From Chloroflexota bacterium (lineage in GTDB: Bacteria > Chloroflexota > UBA6077 > JACCZL01), in the NCBI GenBank assembly GCA_020850535.1, contig JADZEM010000219.1, forward strand, positions 46,009-110,008: DNA of 64,000 nt. The letters run 5' to 3'. Under the pieces are notes generated by a model, which saw only the letters and a list, made by a program, of their open reading frames with translations, was not told the DNA's origin and did no database searches. This document shows positions 16,839 through 25,917 of this stretch, one piece after another; the stretch's first letter is position 1; every line of letters starts with the position of its first letter. Made by a program: the position numbers and the translations under genes.

Positions 16839-16994
16839 TCAGGACGTCTCCGTGCCCTTGCCGCCGCCCTCGCTGGGCGACTCCGGCTTCACGTCGAACT
16901 CGTCTCTGAAGGGTCGCTGCTGATCGGGGTCGCTCTCGGTGTGCTCCAGGCCTTCCTGCTCCAGCCTCGGGTCGTCGGTTCGAGTGTCCTGCAT
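16839..16994 (-). CDS. Small acidic hydrophilic protein, 51 aa
   Basis: Not overlapped by any other plausible gene. ATG 16994 has a near-perfect Shine-Dalgarno (GGAGGT) 6 nt upstream. The product begins MQDTRTDDPRLEQEGLEHTE, is strongly acidic with many Glu, Asp, Gln and Pro, lacks Cys, and ends GGGKGTETS. It looks disordered. I do not recognise it; the ribosome site and even codon structure are the evidence. It lies between two ABC operons on the same strand. Confidence 0.6.
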   Translation of the reverse strand: MQDTRTDDPRLEQEGLEHTESDPDQQRPFRDEFDVKPESPSEGGGKGTETS

Positions 16995-17108
16995 CTGCTG
17001 ACCTCCGCGGGAACGCACGTGAGTTCTTCGACGAAGATCGTGCTTCCCCTCAGAAGTCTCGGTGCACCGGCTGTGCCAGCATCAGCGCGAACGATGGGTG
17101 TCTCGCGC

Positions 17109-17996
17109 TTACCGGCCGCCCATGCCCGTCAGCGCGACCCCGCGCACGAAGTACCGCTGCAAGAACAGGAACACCAGCAGGATCGGGATGATGCTCATCA
17201 CCGTTCCCGCCATCAGGTAGTTGAACTGCCCAGCCGCCTCGTCCCCGAAGTACCGGATCCCCACCGTCAGCGTCCGCATCGTCTCCTTGTTCGTCACGAT
17301 CAGCGGCCACAAGAATGCGTTCCACTGCGTCATGAACGCGAACACCGCCAGCGTCGCCAGGGCCGGCCCAGAGAGCGGCAGGATGATGTACCGGTAGATC
17401 CCAAAATACGAGCAGCCGTCGATGCGGGCCGCCTGCTCCAATTCTGGCGGGATCGACAGGAAGAACTGCCGCAGCAGGAACGTCCCGAACGCGCTGAACG
17501 CCGCCGGGATGATCAGGGCCATGTAGGTGTCCACCCACCCGAGCCAGGACATCAGCAGGAAGTTCGGGATGATGGTCACCTGCCCGGGGATCATCAGCGT
17601 CCCCAGGTACAGCAGGAACAGCTTGTTGCGGCCCGGGAACTGGAGCCGCGCGAACGCGTACCCCGCGAACGACGACGTGATCAGCTCCAGGATCGTCACC
17701 GTCACCGTCACGACGATCGTGTTGAGCAGGTAGCGCCCGAACGGCACCAGCTTCAGGACGGCCGGGTAGTTCTCCCAGATCGGCGGCGAGGGGAACCAGA
17801 CCGGCGGGTAGATCAAGACCTCAGAATCGGACTTGAGCGAGGTCGAGATCATCCACAGGAACGGGAACAGCGCCCAGAACGAGCCGACGGTCAGGGCGGC
17901 GTAGGCCAGCACCATCTGGAGCCGCCGGCTCATGCTGCCAGCCTGCCGCCCCGCCACGGCGTCAGCCTGCGTGCGGACCTCAGCTCCAGCAGCCAT
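17109..17996 (-). CDS. Sugar ABC transporter permease (MalG type)
   Basis: 295 aa, six transmembrane segments. LYPPVWFP-like entry (LIYPPVWFPSPPIWENY) and the EAA loop EQAARIDGCSYFGIYRYIILPL are typical of carbohydrate-uptake-1 permeases. ATG 17996 is favoured because GGGAAGGGAGGG lies just upstream; an in-frame GTG at 18029 would overlap the previous stop as GTGA and is the alternative. It pairs with the MalF-type permease upstream. No ATPase is encoded in the cluster; such systems often share MsmX-like ATPases. Confidence 0.92.
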   Translation of the reverse strand: MAAGAEVRTQADAVAGRQAGSMSRRLQMVLAYAALTVGSFWALFPFLWMISTSLKSDSEVLIYPPVWFPSPPIWENYPAVLKLVPFGRYLLNTIVVTVTVTILELITSSFAGYAFARLQFPGRNKLFLLYLGTLMIPGQVTIIPNFLLMSWLGWVDTYMALIIPAAFSAFGTFLLRQFFLSIPPELEQAARIDGCSYFGIYRYIILPLSGPALATLAVFAFMTQWNAFLWPLIVTNKETMRTLTVGIRYFGDEAAGQFNYLMAGTVMSIIPILLVFLFLQRYFVRGVALTGMGGR

Positions 17997-18025
17997 CGGC
18001 GGCCCTCCCTTCCCCCTGGTGCGGG

Positions 18026-18961
18026 TCACTCATGCTCATAGTGCACCCACCGCTTCTGCAGCTGATGCTGCGCCAGCGTCACCAGGAACACGATCCCGAA
18101 CAGCACCCAGGCGATGGCCGCCGCGTATCCCATGTGGAAGAACTGGAACGCCTGGTTGTAGATGTACATCACGATGGTGTTCGTGGCGTCGCCGGGGCCA
18201 CCGCGCGTCAGCACGAACGCCAGGTCGAACACCTGGAACGACCCGATCACCGAGATCACCAGCACGAAGAAGGTCGTCGGGGCCAGCAGCGGCAGGGTGA
18301 TGTGCCGGAACCGCTGAACGCTGTTCGCGCCGTCGATGGCCGCCGCCTCGTGGAGGTGGACGGGGATGCTCTGCAGGCCGGCCAGGAAGATCAGCATGTT
18401 GTAGCCGAGGCTCTTCCAGACGGCCATGATGATGACGGCCGGCATCGCCCAGGCCGTGCTCGACAGCCAGGGGATCGGACTCATCCCGATGTTCCGCAGC
18501 ACCAGGTTGATCAGCCCGAAATCGGTGTTGTAGAGCCAGCGCCACATCACCGCCACTGCCACCGAGGCCGAGATCACCGGGATGAAGAACAGCGCCCGGT
18601 AGATGGCGATGCCGCGCACGTTGGTGTTCATCGCCAGCGCCAGCAGCAGGCTCAGGATCACGCCGGCCGGCACCGTCCCCAGGACGTAGTAGGCCGTGTT
18701 CCAGAGCACCTTGCGGAAGACGGCGTCGTCCGTGAGCAGCTTGATGTAGTTCTCCAGGCCCACGAAGCGCGGCGCCCGGATGAGATCCCAGTCCAGCATC
18801 GAGATCGTGAACGTCGCGAAGACCGGGATCGAGGAGAAGACCAGGAACCCGAGGATGTTCGGTAGGAGGAAGAGGTAGCCGGCGATGGTCTCCTGGCGGC
18901 GCAGGGGGCTGAACCCCCCGCGCCGGGTGGACGTTGCCGGCCGCGCCGAAACGGTCGCCAT
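18026..18961 (-). CDS. Sugar ABC transporter permease (MalF type)
   Basis: 311 aa. N-terminal arm, first helix AGYLFLLPNILGFLVFSSIP, then DWDLIRAPRFVGLENY, typical of MalF/UgpA-like permeases, and the EAA loop HEAAAIDGANSVQRFRHITLP. ATG 18961 has AAAGGA upstream. It lies 47 bp after the binding-protein stop, second in the operon, and partners the MalG-type protein. Confidence 0.92.
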   Translation of the reverse strand: MATVSARPATSTRRGGFSPLRRQETIAGYLFLLPNILGFLVFSSIPVFATFTISMLDWDLIRAPRFVGLENYIKLLTDDAVFRKVLWNTAYYVLGTVPAGVILSLLLALAMNTNVRGIAIYRALFFIPVISASVAVAVMWRWLYNTDFGLINLVLRNIGMSPIPWLSSTAWAMPAVIIMAVWKSLGYNMLIFLAGLQSIPVHLHEAAAIDGANSVQRFRHITLPLLAPTTFFVLVISVIGSFQVFDLAFVLTRGGPGDATNTIVMYIYNQAFQFFHMGYAAAIAWVLFGIVFLVTLAQHQLQKRWVHYEHE

Positions 18962-19008
18962 GAGGCTGTGTCCTTTCGCGCCCGGTGGTGACGCCGAGAG
19001 CGTGACGC

Positions 19009-20493
19009 CTACAGCGGCTTCTTCAGCGCGACGTCGATCTCCTTCTTCATCGTCTCGGTGGCGTCCTTGACGCTCTTCTCGCCGAGATATGCGAGGTTCA
19101 GCTCGCGGTCGAAGATGGTGTTGACCTCGCCGGTGTGGTTCGGCGCGACGTACACACCGGTCCGCTCCAGCCCGAGCTTGTAGGTCTCCAGATCCTCCCA
19201 GGGCAGCAGGAACTGTTTCATGGCGTCGCTGTTCAGGAAGGAGCGGCGGGCCGTGAAGCTGCGGCGGCTGTCCAGGATGATCTTCTGGCCGTCGTCCGCC
19301 GTCCACATCTTGGCGTAGGCCCAGGCAGCCTCGGGGTTCTTGGCGTTCTTGACGATGCTGCTGGCGAGGTCGTCGCCACGGGTCGTGTTCGCCTTCGGGC
19401 CGTCCGGCGCGATGACCATGCCGACCGTGAACGTGGACTTGAGCAGCGTGTCGAGGATGAACCGGCCGGCCATCTTGATGGCCGTGCGCCCGCCCGCGAA
19501 CAGGTCCGTCGCGCCGCCCGAGCCGGAGGTGCCGGTCTCGGCGCTGGTCGGCATCGCCTTGTGCTTCTGGGTGAAGTCCACCAGGAACTGGAGCGCGCCG
19601 ACGGCCTCAGGGCTGTTCAGGTAGCACTCTTTGAGGTCGTCGTCCCAGAGCTTGCCGCCGTTCTGCCAGATGTACATGTCCACAGAGTAGATCGAGAGGA
19701 CCGGGTCGAAGCCGAACACCTTGTTCGGGCCGTCGCCCTTGGTGATCTTGACGGCCTGCTCGGTCAGGACGTCCCAGTTCCAGGGGCCTTTCTTGGCCGT
19801 CTCGGTCGGCAGCGGGACGCCGGCCGCCTGGTAGAGGTCGGCGTTGAAGTAGTAGGCGTTCGAGCTGGAAGAGCTGGGCAGGCCGTAGAGGCCGTCGCCG
19901 CGCCCGAACGTCTTGAGGGCGCTCGGCCAGAAGTCGTTGAGGTCGATCTTGTCCGCCGTGACCATCGGCTTGAGATCCATCAGGGCGCCGCGCGCGATGA
20001 ACGGCGTGGCGGTGCGCTGGCGGTTCCAAAACAGGTCGGGCACGTCGTTGGCGGCGATCATCGCCAGCAGCTTGCGGGTGCCCTCAGCATCGTCAGGGAC
20101 GCGGATCTTCTCGACCGTCACATCCGGGTAGAGCTTGCCGAACAGGTCGATCAGGTCGAGGTGCACCTTCTCGTTGGCGCCCGGGGTGGCGTTGTAGAGG
20201 TAGCGCATGGTGCCCTTGGCCTTGGAGGCGTCGGCGGCCGGCTTGGCAGCCGTCACGACGGTCCCCGTGACCCCGGAGTAGACGGGCGTCGCGCCGGCGG
20301 CCGGCTTGGCATCGGCAGCGGGCTTCGCAGCCTCGGCCGGCTTGGCGTCAGCGGCGGGCTTCGGAGCCTCGCCGGGCTTGGCAGCAGGCGCCGCCGGCGC
20401 AGCCTGGCCGCCGCACGCCGCCACGAAGGCGGCCGCCAGAGCTGGAACGGCGAACTGGTTGATCAACGCACGCCGCGATAGGTGCCTCGCCAT
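19009..20493 (-). CDS. Extracellular sugar-binding lipoprotein (SBP_bac_1)
   Basis: 494 aa. Tat-like or Sec signal with lipobox AAFVAAC, then a low-complexity linker of repeated AKPAADAKPAE-type units (residues about 30-90), then a family 1 solute-binding fold (LYPDVTVEKIRVP, NDVPDLFWNRQR, FFxxGRTAIKMAGRF-like stretch, KNPEAAWAYAKMWT). The start ATG 20493 has CAGGAGGG 6 nt upstream. It is first in a three-gene importer operon and captures an oligosaccharide or glycerol-phosphate-like ligand; which one cannot be told. The linker is longer than usual, as is common in Chloroflexi lipoproteins. Confidence 0.93.
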   Translation of the reverse strand: MARHLSRRALINQFAVPALAAAFVAACGGQAAPAAPAAKPGEAPKPAADAKPAEAAKPAADAKPAAGATPVYSGVTGTVVTAAKPAADASKAKGTMRYLYNATPGANEKVHLDLIDLFGKLYPDVTVEKIRVPDDAEGTRKLLAMIAANDVPDLFWNRQRTATPFIARGALMDLKPMVTADKIDLNDFWPSALKTFGRGDGLYGLPSSSSSNAYYFNADLYQAAGVPLPTETAKKGPWNWDVLTEQAVKITKGDGPNKVFGFDPVLSIYSVDMYIWQNGGKLWDDDLKECYLNSPEAVGALQFLVDFTQKHKAMPTSAETGTSGSGGATDLFAGGRTAIKMAGRFILDTLLKSTFTVGMVIAPDGPKANTTRGDDLASSIVKNAKNPEAAWAYAKMWTADDGQKIILDSRRSFTARRSFLNSDAMKQFLLPWEDLETYKLGLERTGVYVAPNHTGEVNTIFDRELNLAYLGEKSVKDATETMKKEIDVALKKPL

Positions 20494-20734
20494 TGGTCAC
20501 CCTCCTGTACCGGCGCTCATAGCCGGCAACGACTCACGATCCATCATCGGACCAGGACCGACAGCGTCTCGGTTGTGCACGGAAGCACAACCGATTGAGC
20601 GCCGGCAGTATATGCGGACGCGCCGTCCGGGGCAACCTACGCCGGCGGAGTCCTCACGGAAGCGTGGCCGCTATGCGCTGGACGCCGCACCGCCGGCCCC
20701 GTACCATCTGCGCCCGTGGAGAGGGGGTGCAGCA

Positions 20735-20953
20735 TTGGCTGATGTACCCGGAGCGTCCGGCCCCTGGCGGCCTGCGATCGGCGAGCGGGTGGTGGTAGCG
20801 AAGACCGGCCAGACGGCCACGGTGCTCCGCCTCGCACCGACGGAGTGGGGGCTGCTCTGCGATCTGGAGATCGATCCGCCGCCAGGGGCCGTCGGGGAGG
20901 AGCCAGAGCGGACGGTCCACGCCTCGATTGAGCTGCGCCCGCTCGCCGGCTGA
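20735..20953 (+). CDS. Small hypothetical protein, 72 aa
   Basis: A TTG start at 20735 is proposed; GGAGAGGGGG lies about 7 nt upstream and no ATG or GTG exists in the conserved-looking part. The product has a beta-strand pattern (GERVVVAKTGQTATVLRLAPTEW, then WGLLCDLEIDPPPG and TVHASIELRPL) that suggests a small SH3-like or OB-like barrel. I do not recognise a family. The open frame extends upstream through the binding-protein promoter, but that part looks non-coding. Confidence 0.45.
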   Translation: MADVPGASGPWRPAIGERVVVAKTGQTATVLRLAPTEWGLLCDLEIDPPPGAVGEEPERTVHASIELRPLAG

Positions 20954-21059
20954 CATCGTCAGGCCCGCATGCGGGCAGTTCGGCATGGTTCCACCGGCGA
21001 GTCTTCTGCCTCCGAGGCGGCGAGATCGGTCAGCTACTGTCCCAGCGGACGCTACGATG

Positions 21060-21362
21060 TCAGGATCGAGACGCGGCTGACGACGGACTCGGATCCGATT
21101 CGTAGGTGTGCTGCACCTGAAACTGCCCGCAACGGGAAAAGAGCTCAAAGAGCGCCTCTTCATGCGGCAACCCACGGAGATCGACGCCGTCAGAGGCGCC
21201 CATAAAGTAGTACCCGACGATCTCGCCGCTCTCGGCCCGGTCGATCCCGCGACAATGATCTAACCCGTTGCCAGGGGCATCGGAGTGGTGGATGCCGCCA
21301 GGCCGGACATCAAGGAGCTCGACCTGGACCACATCTCCCTCAGGATCGTAGATCAGCAGCAT
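21060..21362 (-). CDS. DUF2283-like small protein
   Basis: 100 aa. MLLIYDPEGDVVQVELLDVRP, then GIDRAESGEIVGYYFMGASDGVDL, follows the pattern of DUF2283 (YDPEADALYI...D..G.IVGIEIL), small proteins of unknown role sometimes paired with toxin-like partners. Here it is single. GAGAGGAG lies 10 nt before ATG 21362. It is probably transcribed apart from the aldolase upstream, from which it is separated by a hairpin. Confidence 0.6.
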   Translation of the reverse strand: MLLIYDPEGDVVQVELLDVRPGGIHHSDAPGNGLDHCRGIDRAESGEIVGYYFMGASDGVDLRGLPHEEALFELFSRCGQFQVQHTYESDPSPSSAASRS

Positions 21363-21507
21363 GATGTGTCGGCTCCTCTCCGCAGGGCGATCACGTTGAC
21401 CACGAGGAACGGCCCGTCGTACATCGTAGCGTCGCCAGAAGGCCAGGGACGGGTAACCGAAGCGTCAAGCTACCGCCACCAACTCTCTCTGCACGAAGGA
21501 GAGCCGG

Positions 21508-21538
21508 CTCCCCCACTCCCGCGTGCGGGAGCGGGGGC
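21508..21538 (-). terminator. Terminator-like hairpin after the aldolase gene
   Basis: TCCCCCACTCCCGC and GCGGGAGCGGGGGC face each other across a 2-nt loop (12 of 14 pairs), about 30 bp past the aldolase stop on the minus strand. No T run is seen. Confidence 0.4.
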
Positions 21539-21566
21539 AAATCCCAGGCGAGGGCGCGGAGTCAGC

Positions 21567-22304
21567 CTACGGGCGCGGGTTCTCCTGGAACATCGTCAGG
21601 CCCATGTCCAGGTACTTCTGCCGCTCGTGCGGCTCCGTCACGATGGCCATGCCGCACGGGATGCCCGTCCCCTGCAACTGCTCCACCACGTACTTCGTGC
21701 ACTCGTCGGTGGTCCGGAAGCGGTACTCCGGGTGCTGCTCCAGGTCGAAGCTGAGGTCGTTCGGGCCAAAGGCGAAGTAGTCCAGGCCCGGCCGGATGAG
21801 CGAGCGCACGTTCTCGACGGTCTCGACCGCCTCGATCTGCACGCCCACCACCACATGCTCGTTCCACCAGGGCGCGTACTCCGGCCGCCCCAGCGTCTTG
21901 CCGTCGCGCTTCGTGCCGAAGCGGGCCGCGCCGCCCCAGCTGCGGTGGCCGATGGGCGGGTAGTAGGCGTAGCCCACCGCCTCCTCGACCGTCTCCGGCT
22001 TGACCGTCTCCGGCACCAGGACCGCGCTCAGGCCCAGGTCGAGGTACCGCCCGATCAGGTAGGTGTTGCGGGTGTGCGGGATGCGGAACTGGACCGGCAT
22101 CCCCAGCGCTTCGGCCGCCGCGCAGATCGCCACCAGCTGATCGTCGCTGAACGCCGTGTGCTGGCCGTCGATGTAGATCAGGTCGTAGTCGCCCTTGCCG
22201 AGCGCCACCTCGAGCTGGCTCTTCGTGTAGGCGATCGGCGGGCGCAGCGCCAGGCAGACCTCGCCAGCCTTCAGCTTCTGCTTCAGCCCCTTGACGTCGG
22301 GCAT
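21567..22304 (-). CDS. HpcH/HpaI family aldolase
   Basis: 245 aa. TIM-barrel class II aldolase that cleaves 2-keto-3-deoxy acids (for example 4-hydroxy-2-oxoheptanedioate) to pyruvate and an aldehyde. Motifs: YDLIYIDGQHTAF (catalytic His region), the metal-binding glutamate in VVGVQIEAVETVENV, and YFAFGPNDLS (metal-binding Asp). ATG 22304 has AAGGAGGGG 4 nt upstream. It fits the sugar-acid theme with the enolase-superfamily dehydratase at 25918. Confidence 0.88.
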   Translation of the reverse strand: MPDVKGLKQKLKAGEVCLALRPPIAYTKSQLEVALGKGDYDLIYIDGQHTAFSDDQLVAICAAAEALGMPVQFRIPHTRNTYLIGRYLDLGLSAVLVPETVKPETVEEAVGYAYYPPIGHRSWGGAARFGTKRDGKTLGRPEYAPWWNEHVVVGVQIEAVETVENVRSLIRPGLDYFAFGPNDLSFDLEQHPEYRFRTTDECTKYVVEQLQGTGIPCGMAIVTEPHERQKYLDMGLTMFQENPRP

Positions 22305-22449
22305 GATCCCCTCCTTGTGGAGCGCGCCAGCACGGCGCGCTGGGCCTGTGCCACGGCGCGGCCCTCGGGCAATGATAGTGCGCGAGCCAGCCGAAGGGAG
22401 GGCGGCCTGCTGGCAGCAGCGCGCGGCCTGCTGGCAGACCGCGCGCCGC

Positions 22450-23802
22450 CTACTGACGGAGCGCGTCGAGCTCGTGGAGCGTTCGCAGCCGCTCGGTCAC
22501 GGCGTGGCGCGTCGGGGCGGCGTACCACCAGGGCAGCGCCAGCAGCAGCAACAGGCCAATCGCCCACTGGATGTACAGGTACAGCCCGGTCACCAGCGCG
22601 TACGGGAAGCGGAGCGGGGCCGCCAGATACTGCCAGTTCCCCCACGACAGCTCGTGGAGGCCCGGCGCGTGCAGCAGCAGCGTGCAGCCCACGAACCCAC
22701 CGCCCAGGATCATCGCCGTGTGCCGGTCGTCGGCGGACAGCGCGACGGCCGCCGCGCCCACCCCGGCCAGCCCCAGCGCCAGGTACGCGAGGTGGCTCTC
22801 CTCCGCCAGCGGCCCGATCAGCATCGTCGCCAGCACGAACAGCCCGATCTCCAGCACCACCGTCACCGGATCGAGCCCGCGCGTCGGTCGCGCGACGGCC
22901 AGGATGGCGAACGCCACCCCGACGACGTAGATGACGCGCAGCGGCAGCACCAGGCCCGGCAGCACCGCCACGGGCACGGTGAACGGCGATTCGGTGAACA
23001 GGCGCAGCAGCAGCGACGTGAACGACTGGCTGACCGGGCTGACCGCGAACGTCGGGCCGCCCCAGTAGGCGGCGATGGCCAGATACTCGCTCAGCGCACC
23101 GAGCACCACGAGCGGCAGCAGGCCGCAGATCGTCGCCGTCAGCCCGGCCACCACGAAGCCTCGGTAGGCCCGCTTCCAGAGGAAGTACAGCGCGATCAGC
23201 ACGAAGAACGGCTTGACCGCGATGGCCAGCCCGAGCGCGAGGCCGGCCGCGTCGAGCCGCCGCCGCGCGACGCCCCACGCCATGACGACCAGCAGCAGCA
23301 GCAGCAGCACGTCAACCTGGCGGGTGTAGCCGAGCGCCCCGCGGATCGGCTTAAAAAGCAGCAGCCAGAGCAGCACCAGCCCGAAGACCAGCAGCCGGCC
23401 GCGCCGGTCCCGTGGCCCGAACAGGTCCGCCAGCAGCCACGCCGCCGCCAGCACGCCCAGGTGCAGCAGCGCAGACCAGACTGCCGTCGCCCGTTCGATG
23501 GGCAGCAGCGTCAGCGGGGCCACGACCAGGGCCAGCAGCGGTGGGTAGACGTAGGCGGACGCGTTTCCATCAGGAGTGTTCGGCGCGCCCATGGCGTAGC
23601 CGCTGGCCGCAACGCGCAGCGCCAGCGCGTACGGACGCTCGCCGGCCCGGACGGCCAGCCCGCCCTCGTAGTACGCGTCAAAGTCCACGGCCGGGCCGGA
23701 CAGGCTCCGCACGAAGGTGACCAGGAACACGAGCCCCGCCAGGGCCAGGACGCCCAGCAGGAGCTGAGAGCGCATCCGGTCGGAAAGATCCACGAACGTC
23801 AC
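22450..23802 (-). CDS. GT87 / DUF2029-like membrane glycosyltransferase
   Basis: About 450 aa with some ten hydrophobic segments. The N-terminal DFDAYYEGGLAVRAGERPY and AYVYPPLLALV, and later LGLAIAVKPFFVLIALYFLWKR, are the GT-C fold pattern of mannosyltransferase-like GT87/DUF2029 proteins that use polyprenyl-phosphate sugars at the outer face of the membrane. The start is uncertain: GTG 23802 follows GAGGGACGGG; ATG 23835 is the alternative. It diverges from the secreted protein gene at 24025. Confidence 0.8.
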   Translation of the reverse strand: MTFVDLSDRMRSQLLLGVLALAGLVFLVTFVRSLSGPAVDFDAYYEGGLAVRAGERPYALALRVAASGYAMGAPNTPDGNASAYVYPPLLALVVAPLTLLPIERATAVWSALLHLGVLAAAWLLADLFGPRDRRGRLLVFGLVLLWLLLFKPIRGALGYTRQVDVLLLLLLVVMAWGVARRRLDAAGLALGLAIAVKPFFVLIALYFLWKRAYRGFVVAGLTATICGLLPLVVLGALSEYLAIAAYWGGPTFAVSPVSQSFTSLLLRLFTESPFTVPVAVLPGLVLPLRVIYVVGVAFAILAVARPTRGLDPVTVVLEIGLFVLATMLIGPLAEESHLAYLALGLAGVGAAAVALSADDRHTAMILGGGFVGCTLLLHAPGLHELSWGNWQYLAAPLRFPYALVTGLYLYIQWAIGLLLLLALPWWYAAPTRHAVTERLRTLHELDALRQ

Positions 23803-24024
23803 AGCATCCCGTCCCTCAGCCGAGGCCGCCAGCATACCGAGCGGCCCCCCCACGGCCCACGAGCCTGACGCCGCTGCGCCGACTCAGCCTGCCGTCGCCT
23901 GATAGTAACGTGCGATCCCATGTCGTAGGGTCGGCATGTCTCGCTGCCGCATTCCTGGACAGCACGCTGCCGAATACCCAATCATCCCCAGGCGCCCCAA
24001 ACATGAAGCTGAGATGACGACACG

Positions 24025-25893
24025 ATGCACAGCCGCCTGACCGCGCGGCGGGCCTCCGCGCCGCTGCTGCTCTCCCTGTTCCTGGCGTTGCTGGTGCTCG
24101 GCGGCCCGAGCGCCCCCGGCCGAATCGCCTTCGCCGACTCCGACGACCTGGGCGACGAAGACCCGTTCACCATCAACCCGCTGCTGGTGGAGCAGGCCGA
24201 GCGCGAGTCCGACCTCGGCCAGTTCGTCAACGACACCCCGGACGCCGAGGTCATCCCCGAGCGGCTGCGGACCCGCCGCGCCCTCCTGGCCGAGCGCGCC
24301 CGCCTGCGTGCGAGCGGCGACATGGCGGGGGTGGCCCGTTTGAACTCGGTGCTGGCCTCTGAGGCGTTCGAGCGGTCGGCCGTGCTGACCGCCTACTGGC
24401 TCGACCGGCGCGACGCGCCGACCGGCCTCTTCCCGCACACCCTCCACCCAGACGGGCGCGTCTGGAGCTACGGCGACGCCGGATCGGACCTGTTCCCCTT
24501 CCTGGGCATCGCCACCGCGTACCTCATTCCCGACCGGTATGACGAGATCCTCGGCACCCTGGCGGCCGAGCGCCGCCTGACGCGCGGCCTCCCCGAAGAC
24601 GTCTCGCTGGACACCCTGCTGCCCGTCGAGCGCGAGCCAGAGAAGGCCATGCTCAACGTCGTGGAGTATGCCAAGGACGGCCTGCTGCCGCTGGTCGAAG
24701 CGCTCGGGTCGGACCCGTGGCTGTACCGGCTCCAGGAAGTCATGGACGCCGTCATCATCAACGCGCGGACGCCGACGCCCAACGGCCCGATCCCCTCGCC
24801 GGCCGCCGAGGTCAACGGCAGCGCCCTCCAGGCCCTCGCTCGCCTGACCTGGGCCACCGACGACCCCCAGTACGTCCAGGCCGGGCGGCGCATCGCGGCG
24901 GCCTACCTCGACCACGCCCTGCCCACCACCGAGTACATCCCGCCGCACCGCTGGGACTTCATGGAGAACGAGCCGATCGGGCCGCGCCGCTTCTACCTCG
25001 GCGACCACGGCAACGAGATCGTGGCCGGGCTGGTGGAGTGGCACCGCGTCGAGGTCAAGCGCGGGCTGCCGGAGGCGGAGGCCCACCGCGAGGCCATCAA
25101 CAAGATGCTGGACCGGCTGCTGCAGAAGGGGCGCTCACCCGAAGGGCTCTGGTACGCCATCGTCGATGTGCCGAGCGGCAAGGTCCGCGACAAAGACCTC
25201 AACGACAACTGGGGCTACCTCGGGCAGGCGTACCTCGACCAGGCGGCGACCGAGCGCACCTCGGCCACGGGCGATCTCGCCGCCGCCGCCCGCTACGAGC
25301 AGTCCGCCGCTACCATGCTCCGAGCCGTCACCCTCGTGGACTTCTACGAGTGGGAGCGCGGCACGATGGACGGCTACGCCGACACCCTGGAGAGCGCCCT
25401 CTACCTGCTGCGCTACCTGGATGACCCCCTCGCGGCGGACTGGGTAGACGAGCAGGTCGCGGTGCTCTACGGCTACCAGCACGACGACGGCTCCGTCACC
25501 GACGAGAACATCGACGGCAACTTTGTCAGGACCACGCTGCTCTACGGGCTGTCGCTGACGCGCGGCGCGCGCCTGGAGCCGTGGACCCCGACCGTCGCGC
25601 TGGGGGCCGCGCCGGACGGCCCCTGCCTGCGCGTCCACCTGCACAGCTCCGACCTCTGGCGCGGCGAGCTGCACCTGGACGTGCCGCGCCACCGCGAGCA
25701 CCTGCGGCTTGGCTCGGACTATCCGCGCCTCAACCAGTGGCCGGAGTGGTGGTCGGTGGAACGGGACCGGCGCTACGCCCTGAGCTACCCAGACGGCACG
25801 CTGGTGGACGTGGACGGCGCGACGTTAGCAGACGGCCTGCGGGTGACTGTAGCCCCCGGCAGCGCCTACGAGCTCCAGGTCTGTCCGCGCTAG
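24025..25893 (+). CDS. Secreted alpha/alpha-toroid-like protein, function unknown
   Basis: 622 aa. Signal peptide with hydrophobic core LLLSLFLALLVLGG. The main body is helical with repeated aromatic/acidic motifs (GLFPHTLHPDGRVWSYGDAG, EVNGSALQALARLTWATDDP, LGDHGNEIVAGLVEWHR, DLNDNWGYLGQAYLDQA, DGYADTLESALYLLRYL), the style of (alpha/alpha)6 glycan-active enzymes such as unsaturated glucuronyl hydrolases or epimerases. A C-terminal beta domain begins near CLRVHLHSSDLWRGELHLD. I cannot assign a family with confidence. Its place beside a GT87-like protein suggests glycan metabolism. Confidence 0.75.
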   Translation: MHSRLTARRASAPLLLSLFLALLVLGGPSAPGRIAFADSDDLGDEDPFTINPLLVEQAERESDLGQFVNDTPDAEVIPERLRTRRALLAERARLRASGDMAGVARLNSVLASEAFERSAVLTAYWLDRRDAPTGLFPHTLHPDGRVWSYGDAGSDLFPFLGIATAYLIPDRYDEILGTLAAERRLTRGLPEDVSLDTLLPVEREPEKAMLNVVEYAKDGLLPLVEALGSDPWLYRLQEVMDAVIINARTPTPNGPIPSPAAEVNGSALQALARLTWATDDPQYVQAGRRIAAAYLDHALPTTEYIPPHRWDFMENEPIGPRRFYLGDHGNEIVAGLVEWHRVEVKRGLPEAEAHREAINKMLDRLLQKGRSPEGLWYAIVDVPSGKVRDKDLNDNWGYLGQAYLDQAATERTSATGDLAAAARYEQSAATMLRAVTLVDFYEWERGTMDGYADTLESALYLLRYLDDPLAADWVDEQVAVLYGYQHDDGSVTDENIDGNFVRTTLLYGLSLTRGARLEPWTPTVALGAAPDGPCLRVHLHSSDLWRGELHLDVPRHREHLRLGSDYPRLNQWPEWWSVERDRRYALSYPDGTLVDVDGATLADGLRVTVAPGSAYELQVCPR

Positions 25894-25917
25894 CCGTCCC
25901 CACCGGCCCACCGTTCT

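Noticed and set aside
16960..16994. tRNA-like GGTTCGAG
   Set aside because: No acceptor, D or anticodon stems fit around it, and it lies in the small ORF at 16839-16994.
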